From the NCBI GenBank assembly GCA_025504975.1, contig JANUWI010000010.1:496001-560000 (forward strand): a stretch of DNA of 64,000 nt, read 5' to 3'. A program made the position numbers and the translations under genes. The DNA comes from Plenodomus lindquistii (Eukaryota > Ascomycota > Dothideomycetes > Pleosporales > Leptosphaeriaceae). Below the pieces are notes generated by a model that was not told the origin of the DNA, did no database searches, and saw only the letters and a list, made by a program, of their open reading frames with translations. The first letter of the stretch is position 1. Each line of letters starts with the position of its first letter. This document shows positions 23,801 to 37,421 of this stretch, piece after piece.

Positions 23801-26780
23801 GTATTTACGTCGTATGTTGTGTCTACGATTTTATCCCGCGCATCGTCGCCCAACATCCGGCGGAGATGATCGGATCCAAATGACGTACCATTGGGTACCT
23901 GATCGCGTCCAGCATTCCCCAGAAGGGTCCACGAATCACAAACTTAGGAAGCAGACTTCCGGGCGCTCGGGAGATGCGACACCGCAGTAGCAGCGAGCAA
24001 GCGGGCAACAGTGTCTCCCCTGACTGCAGCCTGGCGGCCTCACGATCGCCATTGCACATCTCGCACTGCAAGCCACCAAATCATCGTCACCGAGTTGTTT
24101 CGCACCGTCTTGGTAGAACGAGCATAATCCCCGTGACGAGTTCGAAGCGAGGTCAGACCAAACGCGCCAAAAGGGCCTCTTTGATCGATCCGCGCCATTA
24201 ATTAGCTCCCGCTAGCCACCCAGTCAATCTCTGTCCTTCCCGGATAGAGTTTGAGTGACAGCTTAGGGCAGCAAATTTAGGGCGGAGGGCCAGGAACGCC
24301 GCTTAGTGAGATGCATATTGGAGAAGAGAAGCCCGTATCCGAGATGGATGCTTCGCTGACAATGTCGGTTTCAGCCGCCGTTGTCTTTGCGCAAGATTGC
24401 AGGGACGGCCCGGGCTGATCACGGATGGTGAGGGACACTGTGGAAAGCAGAGAGGATTCACCGGAGTATTTTTGCAAACCGCGAAGGGTCCTGGTGGGAA
24501 CGAGGGCGATCACAGGTGTCGCCGACGTGGGTGACTGAGTCGTGAGGTGCTAGACGGCCGGATGCTCAGACGGTAACGTGGTCTCGGTCATTTGGCAAAC
24601 CCTTTCGGCGGGTCTCAGGGTACGTGATACTCACCGCTGTACATGGCATCCCACGCGGTGGGGAGTCCACAATAAGGCCGGCTCTCTCGAAGCGACTCAT
24701 GGTGTGGCATGAAGGAGTGTACGCGTCGATCGCAGCTCTGATCGTGCAGTAAGCGTTTGCGGGCAGATGACCTGACCAGACAACGGTGCACTCTCATTTC
24801 GGACGAGGGTGCTCTCTTTGGTAGTGCAGCAATAAAGGGTGTCCCTGCGAGTCAACTTTGATGCGCTGCCCACGATCCCTGCGGTGCGTGAGTGCCACGA
24901 GTGCAGCACATATGTACTATGTACAGGGTGGTGGGGAGAGCAAGAGAGGGGCAACGGTGTCGCGCGGCGTATGGGTAATTCCGTGCAAACCTCCTTCTCG
25001 AAGGTCTGCGGCCAGGGTCCATCGCTGTAGCGCCATTGTCGTTGGACTTTGAACGGTACGACGGTCGCGTAGGGCGGAAGCACGAGAAAACCGTTCTGGG
25101 ACAAGTCACCCGACGTCGGTGTGCTGCTCGACTAGCCATCGGCGACAGCTAGAGCGTGCAAAGCAAGGCTGCGAAATTGGGGGCGCCCGTGATGCATACG
25201 AGATGCGCGTCATCGGACTGGCAGCTATTGAATGTATTGCCAGTGCATCATCCCGCCCATGGCCACGGCTCGCTTCCGAGCTCCATATCGTAATGGCTGA
25301 CCGTCGTGCCTGGGAAGCCCGCCAATTGGTGGACGTGCTCGTAGGTACCTGTTCTTCGGTACCCACTATCTTGACTGCATCCTTGTGGACGGCAAAATCA
25401 TACGATGTCTCGAATCAAGCTCACGCACTGCGATATCTTGGTCATTGATCATGGCGGCTGCACAGTGACAGCATCTGCGGCACGATATCTTGTGCTCTAG
25501 CCCATGTCGACTTCCAAGGCGTCACGATGAAACACTTATGGGCAGTCTGCTCAACGATGCCGCCTCGACTGTGTACTGTGTGCAGATCACTTCATGCGTG
25601 GCCTGAAAGCTCAGGCAGTGGCGTCCACATCCATCCCATGGTCCCTTTTCCCATTGGGACGTTCCCGATTCCCGCCACGAGTCCGCAAGCAATCTACTGT
25701 GGAGGGTCAGGGCCGTGTCCCCATGCTTTCCATTGCTTGCTTCCACCCGGTGGCTGCTTTTGCCCTGAGTCGATCACCTAGCGCACTCTAGACAGCGCAT
25801 GCTTGGTATGTGTGTGTATGCTGCGTGGAACCTCCAAGCGCTAGGGCATGAGGAGCTATCAAGTGCGACCATGTGTATGCTTTTGATGCGCGTTGTTGTC
25901 CGCCTTGTCGTTCTTCATATGTCAACTGCGGATTCAGTGGGACCACTGGTACAAATTGAGCCATGTCGGATTGCTTTTGGCGGGTGAAAATCCTACGAAC
26001 GGCGGCCGAGCGTACCTTAATCTTGAAACCGAGTGAGCGGCGCCCTGGACGGTGATCAGGTGGGTAGAAAGACTTGCGTACGCCGTTTCATCTTGATTAA
26101 GCCATCTGCCAATTCGGGACTCTAGGATGCAAGGCTGCCAGTGTATACAGTGACCAAACAAGCGCCAACAACTTCGGCGCGTAAAGGAGTGATTGCATGC
26201 GATGTTATCTTGTGAAAGCTCTTGTGCGTAGTGACGAGAGATGTAAGTGCTGCTCTATCGTTGAAGCCAGCGAGATAAACATTGCAATGCAAACATGAGT
26301 GCACCCTGAAGCGATAGAGCAAGCTGATAATCCCAACATACAGAGGCGAGTAGCAGTGGTCGAAGAGTTTTGTTTCATTCATTTCTTGCGCGTGCCGAAA
26401 TATTGACCGGCGATGCAGTTTCCCAACTATGATACACCCGTGATGGCACCATGTCAACTAGACTCCAATACAAAGGCTGAACCCAATAATAGGATCGAGC
26501 ACTACCAACGAAACGCTAAACGAGATACAGGTACACTACCGCTGCTTCAAAGCCATGTAGGATATCATGAGAAGAAAGAAACAAAGCAGGTACTCCAGTG
26601 GAATGCAAATAAGGTTTAGATATTATCTCCAAGAACGCCGCCGAAAGCAGGTGGTATCATGAACAGACGTCCCCATATAAGGAAGAGAGAGCGATCTCAA
26701 CATTGAGGCTGGTTTGTTGCTTACAAGCCTCTATTCGTTTATGGCTGCCAGACGAGACAGCCGTATTATGTCATGGTCTT
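20874..26780. other. 5.9-kb gene-poor tract downstream of C2H2 regulator
   Basis: No frame here has family motifs, sensible composition over length, or splice-linked continuation that I can support. It holds a microsatellite cluster near 21.5 kb and several T- or GT-rich runs (for example 22610-22625 and 22767-22781). Base composition is mixed and not AT-collapsed, so it does not look like a heavily RIP-mutated transposon. Confidence 0.5.
21512..21598. repeat. microsatellite cluster (AGCA)n and (AACGA)n
   Basis: Tetranucleotide repeat AGCA, about six copies, at 21512-21535, then the pentamer AACGA, about seven imperfect copies (one AACGG variant), at 21562-21598. Lies in non-coding sequence. 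Confidence 0.9.
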
Positions 26781-28008
26781 TCATGTCGTGAGCGTGGTGC
26801 TGGTTGCCGCGTGACAACCTCGCTCGTGGCGTTTCATGTTACTTCGTACACTGAAAGCTTTGCCACAGTTAGGCTGCGGGCACTTGTATGGCTTCTCCCC
26901 AGTGTGGCTGTGGCTGTGAATGCGCAAGCTGCTCGGCCGTGAGAAAGCCTTGTTGCACGTTGAGCAGATGTAGCGATCCTGGGACTGAGGAAACTGTGAC
27001 TGGCTCGATGTGCTAATGTAGTGGTGGTGCTGCCATGGGTTGGAGCTGTTGGCGGCAGAATTGGGCACTGCAACAGGCAGAGGCATGGTCTGAGGCTGGA
27101 AGTTGGAAGGGAGGGGCTGCTGGCCATACATGCCCACTCTGTTGTAGGCATGCTGTTCAGGCGAGTAGAAAGATGTCGAGGAGGCACCACCAGGCGAAGA
27201 GGTGTACGGAGACTGGCCGTAGACTGAAGCGCTGTACGGCGACATGGAGTGAGAGGGTATCGAGTCGCGTTTCATAGAGGGCATGGAAAGGGATTGACGC
27301 TGGTGATGGGGTTCCATGTTGTTCAGCGAGGCCCCAAAGTAGGCTGCTGAAGCAGTGGAGTGCGTTGATGCTGCAGAAGGCGACTGGGTCCCATCGTGGG
27401 CAACATCTGGATGCATGGGAGGCGTCGGCGGCAGTGTCATCCTCGGGTTGGCCATGGCTGTCGAAGCGGATACATGGGTGGATTGCTGCTCTGGACGACT
27501 CATATGTGGCTGTGGTGGTTGTTGCATGGCGCCTGCCGGCCTGTGGGGCGCCTGCCTTGGCTGTGGGGATGTCGACTGGCGATGTTGTGATTGAGGGCTC
27601 TGGGACGCTACAACACCAACATTAGTCACCTCACATCGCAACCAGGAAGATCAAGGCACAATGGGGAGGAGTCTTACCTCGGTCAGACGCTGCCTTTTCA
27701 CCACCAGCAAATTCAAGCAGACTCGAGATGGAGGGCAGTGAGGGCTTCTGCTCCTCGGCAGGCGGCGAAGGAGGAGACTGCGGCCGCTGGCGCTGGAGCT
27801 GGGCGTGGTACTCGGCCTGTTGGTGCTGCTGCTGCTGCTGCTGCTGCAGGTGTCGCTGGGGCTGGGCGTGAGACTGGTGTTGTTGAAGGTGAGGCTGCTG
27901 GTATGGGCGAGGCGGGGCGTGTTGGAAGTAGCCCGTGTGCTGGGTGTGCTGAAAGGCGTCGCGCTCTCTGACGCTGCCGTGTACCATACTGGCGAGATGC
28001 ATTGCCAT
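26781..28008 (-). CDS. C2H2 zinc-finger transcription factor, FlbC-like
   Basis: Two exons, 28008-27678 and 27607-26781, joined over a 70-base GTAAGA...TTGTAG intron, give 385 residues. The N-terminal half is Gln/His/Pro-rich with a CAG-coded polyglutamine run near residue 53-60 and a KPSLPSISSLLEFAGGEKA motif. The C-terminus has two adjacent C2H2 fingers (about 320-375): CSTCNKAFSRPSSLRIHSHSH and CPQPNCGKAFSVRSNMKRHERGC. This paired-finger arrangement near the C-terminus resembles conidiation regulators of the FlbC type in Aspergillus; the related MtfA type is an alternative. It would act in the nucleus. The ATG at 28008 is the first in its open frame. The gene stands alone in about 16 kb. 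Confidence 0.88.
27825..27848 (-). repeat. CAG trinucleotide repeat coding polyglutamine
   Basis: Seven consecutive CTG units on the + strand (CAG on the sense strand) inside exon 1 of the C2H2 gene. Confidence 0.85.
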
Positions 28009-31000
28009 GGAGAAGGTCAAGTCACGGGGGCACAGCAGTGGCTGCGTAACGGGAGAAGAGAAGGAAGACGGGGCAATGGGCAAGTGGTGACGAGAGCAGC
28101 GGGTAGATGGTGAGCAACGGGTACGGGCAAGTGTATGTGCCAGGACGTCGGGCCTGCAGCATTCAAGTACGATGAGCTGCGGATTGGCGAGATTCAGCAC
28201 GAAGCCCGTTCGCACGGTAGCGTCGTTGGTGGGCCTGTCGTTCCCTGTCCCAAATTGCGTTTGAGCGGGCGATGAGGCGGCGGACCGTTGTCAAAAAGCC
28301 CACCCCCCAAGTCAGCTAGTCAGTCATAGTGGAACGCGCAGAGGCCTGCAACGGCAATGCAGATGACGGACCACGGACGTCTAGGGTCGCAGTGCCATGA
28401 GCGAGTCCTTGCCCGAGCGATCCGCCCACGCATCCCAGGCCGTCCAATCGATGCTTCGGCGGCGCAAGAGCGCTTTTGGGACTCCACCACCACGACGCCC
28501 CCGGTCGGCACACCCAAGCTCCAAGGACAGGCCACCATGCACTGCAGATCGACCGTTCCAGGAGACACCTCAAGACCGTCGACGCATCCACGCATCCTCG
28601 TGGGCGCCGGAAGCAAGCAGCCTGCCATGAAGATTGCACGGCACAGCGTCGCCTGCCAGCGGAGCGGAACAACCTTGGCCCATGTCGGTGCGTGACTCAG
28701 CATTCACTCTCGCCTCCGAGGCATACTGCATGTATATACGCACGACGCCGCACAACCATGTACCTGCACAGCCCATGCTTCGAGACTCGCCCGTGGCCTG
28801 CCAACGCCCACTGCGACATGTCCAGCGCCTCAGGCAGTTGGACGCGGCGGTGCTGGTACGGGTCGCCTGCTGCACGGCCCTCGGGTAGGTACCTAGCTAC
28901 CTGACACTCTGAGAAGGGCTTGCTTCAATAGCCACCGACTTGTTTCTGTGCAGTGCAAATCAGAGCAAGTCCCACGATACGGTCAGGGACACTCAGTCTT
29001 CTACCACACCAGCTGCCCTTATTCGCCTCGTGCAGCCAGAGCAACACTGGGGCACAATCGGCTGACAAAGGATAGCAGATGCTGCAGCTCATACCAGCTC
29101 ATTCTTGAGACGAGCCAGACTGGACAGTGCACTACACTGCACTGCACAATGTGCCTTGAAGCATTTCTTCCCTTCGTCGTGCTCAGTGGAGTGGAGGGTG
29201 CAATTAACGAGCGGACAGAGCGCTGGCTCAGCACACAGACACTGTCTAATGCTGTACAGGCTGGCGGAAGGCTTGACCACAAACGGGCCCCCGTGCTTTT
29301 GCGTGAGCCACTCAGTGGACTGCAATTTCGCAAGTCCACCTGGAGAATTAGGCTGGATTCGCAATGCCTCGACGCACAGGCTGCAGCCGCTCGCGAAGCG
29401 AAGCATCGAGTGCGGCAATAATCAAAGGCGCTCGACAGCCATTGTCACACCCTCCCCGTCATGCTCTCTCAGACCGCCGTGTTACAGAACTTCGGTACGC
29501 TCATGACGGCCGTGAAGAAGCGTGCCACATGCCTGACTCGCCATCAGTTCACCTGTGCCATCATGCCATCTGGGACGATTCTCCCGCAGACGTGGGCTTC
29601 ACCACAGCGCTCTCACCGTCTGTCTTCTTGTGCCGCAAGCTCCGGCCGCTAGGAACTAGGCCGCGTGGGCTGCCTCAGATTCAGCACGATGGCAGGCGCG
29701 GGAGAGTCGAGGGATGGCTGACCGGCGTATGCCTTTATCCAGCAGCCTCTCCGTCCCCCGTATGCGACGTCCTTTCTGGCGCCGCCAGGGTGGATGGCGG
29801 CGTTATCCCATGTCTTGGCTCGGTTCGTCTGTGGAGGATCCTGAGAAACAGACGGGTCGATCAGCACAAGCGCATGCAGCCAACCCTGTCGCTAGCACAT
29901 CTAAGCGACCTCGCGCTACCCATACGATTACCTCCGAATCTTCCCACGCCGCCTTCTCGAAGCACAGCACGCGAGTGTGTACAGTAGCACTGCATATCTC
30001 GTCCGCTACACTCAGTCGTGTCAAGTGGACATGACTGGACCAAGGATTCGGGCATCGATCTACCGGCACATGCATTGCCAATCAGCGGAGACTGCGCACT
30101 TGCAAACAGTGCTCTACCTGTTGCAGAACTCAGCATTCTTCTACCGTCGCCGAGTAAAACTCGGCGACAGAGCGTTGCGTGTGTCTCATTGCGCTTGTGA
30201 GCCTTCTCATCACACCAAGGGACGTGGTGACTTGACTGCAGAAAATATAAATGCTCCTGGCTACAATTTCGACCAGCAGGTCATCGCAAGTTTTAGACTC
30301 CAACTAATCACATGCACTACAACTTTACAAACATCTCACCTATGAATCTCATTTCGCTTGAGGGCAGATGGCTGTCATTCGCATCGCATCTACATAGTAC
30401 CTCTGGAGATTATTACCCGCAGACATTTACACACGGCAGTCTTGAGCTTGCATGATCGTCCGGGAAGAGAGCCAATCTTCTTGGTCTCAGGGTGCGTGGA
30501 ATTGCCAGGGGTACCCATCACTTGGGCCCTGACACACCCCGTTAGACTTTAGTCCCATCCGAGCGATCATCTCGGTGTGTCAATGTCACGAGTCGGCATA
30601 CAGCGGCATCCCCACCACAATCGCTTCCGAGGTACTTTTTACCAAATCATTCGACCTCATCGTAAATTCCAGATTACCAGCATCTCCTTGAACATCGAAT
30701 CTGTGAGACCATACTCGGATATAGTCCGACACCAGCACGGGCAATTGGACAACTTGACCTTTACGTTTCCAGGTATCAGGGACGTCCCAGTGTGCGGCTA
30801 AAGTGCGGCATCCCACTAGCCTTGTTCTAGCGAAGGCCGCTGATTTGGTAATTGGATTATCTTCACGAATCTCATGCACAACCTCCCGTCGATCTAATGC
30901 GCCGCTTTGTTTGTGGTCTTGTAACACTGAAATGGGTAATTCCTTCGCTCAATCGCAGAGACGTTCTGTACGATAGCAAGGAAGTTTTACAAATGGTATC

Positions 31001-34000
31001 GAGAGACACCGACATGAACAGAGCGACGTGTGCTTACCGCCGGCATCCGCTCTTCAGGATCGAGCCAATAGGGACAATCAGGTCATCAGGTCTGGTATAG
31101 TATCACCGTTATACTGGCTTTGATTTGGCTATCGCATAGCGGATTTCGAACTCTGACAGTGGACAAACGGTCATCTCTCGAGGATTCTCCACTGTAATTG
31201 TCTCTGAATGTTCCATTATGCCATGAGCACCATCTCCTTGATCAATCACGAGCTTTAGGTGATCATCGGCGTCTTTAGAACCTGTTGAAAGATCTTGGGT
31301 TGCTAACCCACACAGTCAAGGTACACCTTGTGGAAGCAATACTTATTCGCAGCGAAGTGAGGCATTGCAATCAACAAGCGTCGGACGAGTGAACGAGGCA
31401 GGCAACCTCGTTACATGCAAGACCGAGAAGACGTCCGTGGAACGCATGGTCCGCTCCCAAGCACCGTTTTCGGGTCTCACGTGTAATTGGCACGATATCA
31501 TCTTCTGTTATTACTCTATCGAGATTATCATCCAGGACCTCGCCTGTGTTGGTCCACTCCAGTGTCTCAATCTATCAGGCCTGCCCATGGTCATAGAGAT
31601 TAAACTTCAGCTTCCTCAACATCTGGATTTTGAAAACCGGCGACCCAAATCCTTCGACTGTAGGGTAACCCACTTATGACTCGCCAATGAAGCTGTGCGA
31701 TCTCCGAAAGGATTTCGAGCGAGTAAGTAACCTGTCTGATGGTATCGACGGCATTCAGTTCCAAGTTTCAGAGTGTATTCAGATCTTCACCGATCTTGGT
31801 CATGCTACCTTGGTCCCACAAATGGGTTGAATCGAATTTGCCCTCCCTCACATTCGCCACTCGGGAGCTGCAATTCACTGTCTCGCAACAAAGCCGTGCC
31901 AGCGTGCACTTCGTCGAACCTACTTTGTGACGAGGTGTTTCCTACAAACAGTCCCGTGTGTGGCCCGATTCAGATGGTTGGAGGCCAAGTCAGTAAACGG
32001 TGAGATTGAATCCTAGATCCGCCGGTCTGGTGTTCGTAGCCCTGTCCTTGGCCCACCCTTTCGAGCGCATCCTCCGGATCCATTACGCCACGACAAGGAC
32101 CTGCGAAGATCAAGCGTGAATCCTGGCCACCAGCACCTCGAGCTGCTTTCGCCCGACCAAATAAACATTGTGGACGCAACGCGGCCAAGTCTTAGATCAA
32201 CCGGGTCACAGCGGTCATCCCTCCGCATGCCGGGTAAACCGTCTCGATCTTCATCAGTCTTGGTCGCAAAGTCTTGGTCATAACCATTCCGAACAAAGCG
32301 CCGATCTTACCAGCACGGTGTTCGGTACGACTGCCATATGTGGTCGCCATGTCGCGCAGCGCTGGTTTGAAGATGAGCAAAAGCACAAGTGCCGTAACCG
32401 GTACTATAGCAACTGACTGAGCGCCCTGTTCCAGCTATTCTCGCGCCTCCAGACTACATATCCACTAAACTAATGTACGTCGTTCAACGTGTCACTTATA
32501 TGCCGACTCTTGGCCGTTGCAGACGTATCTGCGCTTCTGTGTCCAGCGACGCGTCCACATCGAGGTTCGTGATCTTTTAATATCAAGCGATACGGAAGGT
32601 TAGTTTTGGAATTATTCACAGATAACCGCTGAATGCTTTTATTGATTGGTCCAACAAAAGAGGCAGGAAGATCATATCAGGCAGATGTTACTAAACACAG
32701 CAAGGCTTCTGTTCCTAGCGTTGTGGATTGATTTTGGGCGTACCCACCCGTAACGTCCGCGTCGGCCTGCCACCTCTTCCCTGTCACTCACTGGAAAGGA
32801 TTAGCGCCCATCCTTCAGATGGCGAAAGAAACGCACGCCTATCCGTGAACGTGTCCTGACAGGAGCCTAGCACGAAGCTCGCGGCAGCAACTATCCGCTA
32901 CCAGCTCCTCACGAGTCGCTGTCCATCAATGTCCCATTCAATTTCATGCATGCCGCCGCTGTGATCGGGTCCAGAGATTCGGCCAATTTACTACGTACTG
33001 GCCTCAGGATCTTAAGCAGCGCCACGGGCTTTGAGATCACGTATCTTTGAGGCCTTGATACCAGTCGACTGGTTTGCCTTCCGGATGAAGATTCTTCTGC
33101 GTAAAGAATTGATGCCGTCTCGCCGTTTGGTGTTGAAGGCGCTCTACGCGCCACCAATCCTTCAAGATGAAAATCGTACGACTGGCGCATGTGGCTTGAT
33201 TCTGCCGGGACAATTCCACCACTGAGTCTGCAGGGGATGCTCGATCCTTTGTCGATATCAAGGAGTTGAGATCGACATTGATCGCTACTGGAAAAAGATC
33301 CACCACAAAGTAGGGGCTTTATGCCATGACAGTCAGGAGAGTTTCATCTAACAACGCGGTTGATTCAGAGATGCAGAGTTCGTTGAAAGCTAAGCTTATG
33401 TGGCTCTGTGCCGCCGTGCGCGCCCACGAACGGCTGGAGCATTTTGAAATAATCTCGGCGTCCCAAGGGCCGCGAGTTACAACTGCGTTGCGCGATTGTC
33501 TGATGCTTGTTACGGTGACAGGGGGGGCAGCTGGATAGTGCTATGGCGATGTGGACCTTATAGATTCGTAACGAAGTCCTGTTGCTGCGATACGTCAGTT
33601 GTTTGCCATGATCTTCATCTGAGCGGCGGCATCGTCCTCGCGCCCGGAAATCACCCGAAAAGACAGTTGGGATTGCAAATGGGGGTGTAACAACGAGTGG
33701 TCGAGCCGGCATTTGAAAGCCCATTCAGATCACTCCCCAGCGCTACCTGTACGTTCGTCACACGAAATCCCCACTATTGCACAGCTTTAGAGTTGCACTT
33801 GCTACGATCCCTAGTGCAGATACTGTCTAAACCTAGAATACGTTGCTGCAAAGGACCAAGGCACGAAACTAAGCATGCAAGAGCAGAGTATCCTCCGAGG
33901 CTACTCCTGCAGCAAGTATTGAGAGGTCAGACTGCATACCACCGAAACACACACGCCCACGAGGCGGGGAGCACGAGACCTTTGTCGCCGGTTTTCGTAT

Positions 34001-37000
34001 CGAGTGTCAGATTACCGCGCCATGACCTGGCTGTCGGGAATGTCTGTGAACAGCCTGCATTCGAGTATGCAGCAATCTATCGAAGACTGTCAGCAGAAGC
34101 GCTTCACACTCTTGGATGCATAGCTTGCAAGCCGTAGGCCATGTAAGGGTGCAATCGTCACCAAGTTGGTGAATCGAATGTCTCTTTATTGTTTAGTGTG
34201 CACTTGCGCTGGCCCCCAGTCTACTTAGTATCTGACTAGGGAACAACTGGTTGAATAACGCCATGCCCGTTGATATATGACGGCACGTCCGCGCCTGAGG
34301 ATCAACTGACATTTGTCGAATCCCAGCTTTCGCGTGCATGTTGCCCACGATACAGTTAGGCAACGCAGGGGTGTCTAAACTCTAGGTAGATCGCTCATGA
34401 CGGCATGGAATAACGGCAAGTACCAGACACAAAGTTGACTATCGATTTCATGATCGCAGACCTTGCTCCTGTCCACCGTGAAACATGCAATGACAAGAGG
34501 TACCACCGCAATATTCAGCGCAGCGTGATACGTGGGAAAACCAGACAGTGAGCAGAAGCACTGCACCATTCTCTCGCACTATCCCGAACCAATCCGTGGA
34601 ATTATCTGACAATCTCAACGTCAGCATGTGTTTTCTCGAAGCCACATCCACCTACGCGAGGTCGATCCCGCTCTCCACGCATATGACGTCCTCTAATATA
34701 CCACCCACGTCGCATGAAATGCCTAAATTACGTTCCCCTGATCCCTGACACACACGACGCATTGTCTAATATGCGCCCAGCGCCTCCTTGCAATAATGAA
34801 CTCTGGGCCAAGTTCTCGAGAATCCAGCCAATGTATCGTCTCAAATCATGAGGGGCAATTTTTTGGGACGCCGGATGATCGCTCATTGCAATCATATCCT
34901 AGGTGCGGATCGCGTGGGGCGTCTACCTATGTAACCACGTGCGTGCGATGGCTTTGACAACGCTGAGACTTGCACTCGCTCCGTGGATAGTGGACGTGTG
35001 TCTGCTAATACAGTGTACGGCACGTCGGCTTCGCAACTGCTCCCCCTCTTCGGCATCTCACGTCAGAGCCGCGTTGACACCCCAGCGGCACGCACGACTG
35101 AATCTGCAAGCTAGCAAAACATCTGCTTTGTACCTCGAGATCAACAGCCCGCAACCGCTTTGTCCCCATCACCCACAAATACTCGCCTGTTTTTGGCCGC
35201 CAGTAATGAATAGACGCTCAGACGGATAAAACCGTCGACCCGCGTGGAGAACACAGAGGCCCATTCGACGTGCAAGGCGGCTACGATATAGCGCCAAGTT
35301 ATATACAGTCTGTGCGAACGCTCCAGTACCAACGGGCGTCCCCCAGCTTCGCTAATCCACTTGGCTTCTCAACGGTCGCCGAAGGGAGCAATGCCAGCGG
35401 TTAAGCGACGACACGAACGGTCAAAGGGTGAGAAGATCCCTTGGTGTGTACATCATAATGGCGCCACGATACGCACATGGGGGCGGCTCCCGACCACGAC
35501 TGTGCCTCTGAAAATACACATCTCCTGCGCATAACTTGCATGATCTAGAGCTGTGCTCGCGCGCGTACGAGCCACAGACTACAGTCCTCGGCGAGGGTCG
35601 CTCATTGCCAGACTCCTGGATCCGCTGACTAACATTTACCTGACTGCCCATACATTGGCGACCAGTTTGCCAGGCGACAATCTTATAACGGGAGATTGGC
35701 CACAATAATAAACAGGAACATTTCCGAATGATCGTCACACTACCCAGACCACAAACTGCCTCCTGCCAGCAGCCAAGTCTGGATCCGAACATCCCCTATC
35801 CCCGCGCTCACAAGTTGGTCCTGTCACAGGTAGGTAATACATACCCGAATTACCCTACTACCACGTCCCATGGCGAAGGGATGGAGTCCCGTCTTGGCTT
35901 GAGTGGGGGCGTCCTTTAGGTCTCTTCTCGTTATAGTTTGCTTTGGGCTTTGCAGAATGGGTAGTGTGTATGTAATTCGGATGAGTTTCCTGGGTTATTG
36001 TTCACCGCTATTGCGATGTGGGGTGACAACATCTGATGCTGAAGGGGTTGTCGGGTAGTGCTTTTGGTACATGGTTGCGAGAGTTTTCTCCACTGGCATG
36101 AGTTGGTAAGGCCGGTGGAATGTGGATGTTGGTATGTGCAGTTAGACTAAGGTTCACCGTGTGTCGAGGGATGGTGGTCTATATTTGGAGCGACGGAGAT
36201 TTCGAAGCTCGACATTGCTCTAGGGGTTGAATTTGCTATCATGGCTAGTTGGACGCTCGGTGTATTTTCACCCGTATACACGAATGTAAGACATGTGTGG
36301 CTTCACAGGTGCATTGGAATTTCTCTTCCAGTGATGTACGCAGACATGAGACGCCTCTACGACGACGACGACTTCGTTCAAGCGCCGAATCGTCATTTGC
36401 CAGGCTGACGTCGAAATATCACATCGACGATCCATCCTGTGTATACTGGCTTATAGATGTATACACATGTTTCAGATGGTACTTCTCGAACAACTCGCAC
36501 AATCCCGTTGTCCAGTCTCGAGGCCAGGCCTTCCGGTAACTACGTGAGGGCAGCCTGCATGTTCTATTTTCGTGGCAATGCATGAGAAGAACCTTCTCAT
36601 GCCATCAAGAAGACTTCGCTCTTCGCGAAACGTTTTCTACGAGTATAACAAAGTGGGTAGTAGAGCTTTAGTAGTATACTGTACTGTGCTGATGGAAGTT
36701 CCTCAAGTATAGCGCAACATGTACCAAAATAGTGTCTTAGGGCCTAGAACCCTGAAGTTGTTGGAACTGTACAGTCTTCGCAACGATACATGAGAAGTCT
36801 CGTGCTATCCATCGAGAAAATTTTCCCTTGCATGTATGTTCCAAACTTCTACAGGAGCTGTCTACAAAGTGGCCAGACAGTCGTGTTCCTGAAGTTCTAC
36901 AATGCAATGCGATGATTTTGCCCAACAAAGGCATTCATATTCATCTTTTTGCAGGGCTGTGGGCGAAGGTAGCTGGTCTGAAGCTATGTCGGGGTTTAGA

Positions 37001-37421
37001 TATTGAATAGGTAGGCGGCAGGCTTTTGAAAACGACGATGGTGACATGGTTTTTTTGTCGCAGGTGGTGGGTAGGAAAAAGTTAGATATATTGTATTTTG
37101 CTATCTTCTCGTCATTCCTATGCGAAGATATCAACTCGAATTACTCTGCCTGGCCTCTTGTTAGAGTAGGTCTCTGATAAGGTAGGTTGTCAGGAACGCG
37201 AGATGGATATCGTTATTTGCTGATCCAATACCTCATCTAGCATCACAGGACGATCATGTCCCACTGATAAAAGTGTCGTGTGCCTCAACGAAAAAACTAC
37301 TTCACATGCAACAAAGTCCTCAACCAAATTTGTATTCTCAGATTCAAAATCACTTCGTCTCTGCTGTGCATTCGTAACGAGTCTAGAAAACGCCATCCCA
37401 ATGCCGCTAAAATTCAAATCG
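28009..37421. other. 9.4-kb gene-poor tract upstream of C2H2 regulator
   Basis: The first about 2 kb is GC-rich and next to the regulator's start, so it is the likely promoter and leader. The rest, about 30-37 kb, lacks any supported gene. On the minus strand between about 33.3 and 30.4 kb several frames read like protein but are cut by stop codons and change frame (see findings). I found no transposase, reverse transcriptase, terminal repeat or tRNA. Composition is not AT-rich enough for classical RIP. Confidence 0.5.

Noticed and set aside
24697..25104. 135-codon minus-strand frame in the gene-poor tract
   Set aside because: Contains a few protein-like stretches but no motif, no splice-linked continuation, and overlapping frames of similar length on both strands, as expected by chance in GC-rich DNA.
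28009..37421. RIP-mutated transposon as the source of the empty tract
   Set aside because: CpG and CpA-derived patterns look ordinary by eye, the sequence is not AT-collapsed, and no terminal repeats or transposon protein remnants were seen. Dinucleotide indices would settle this.
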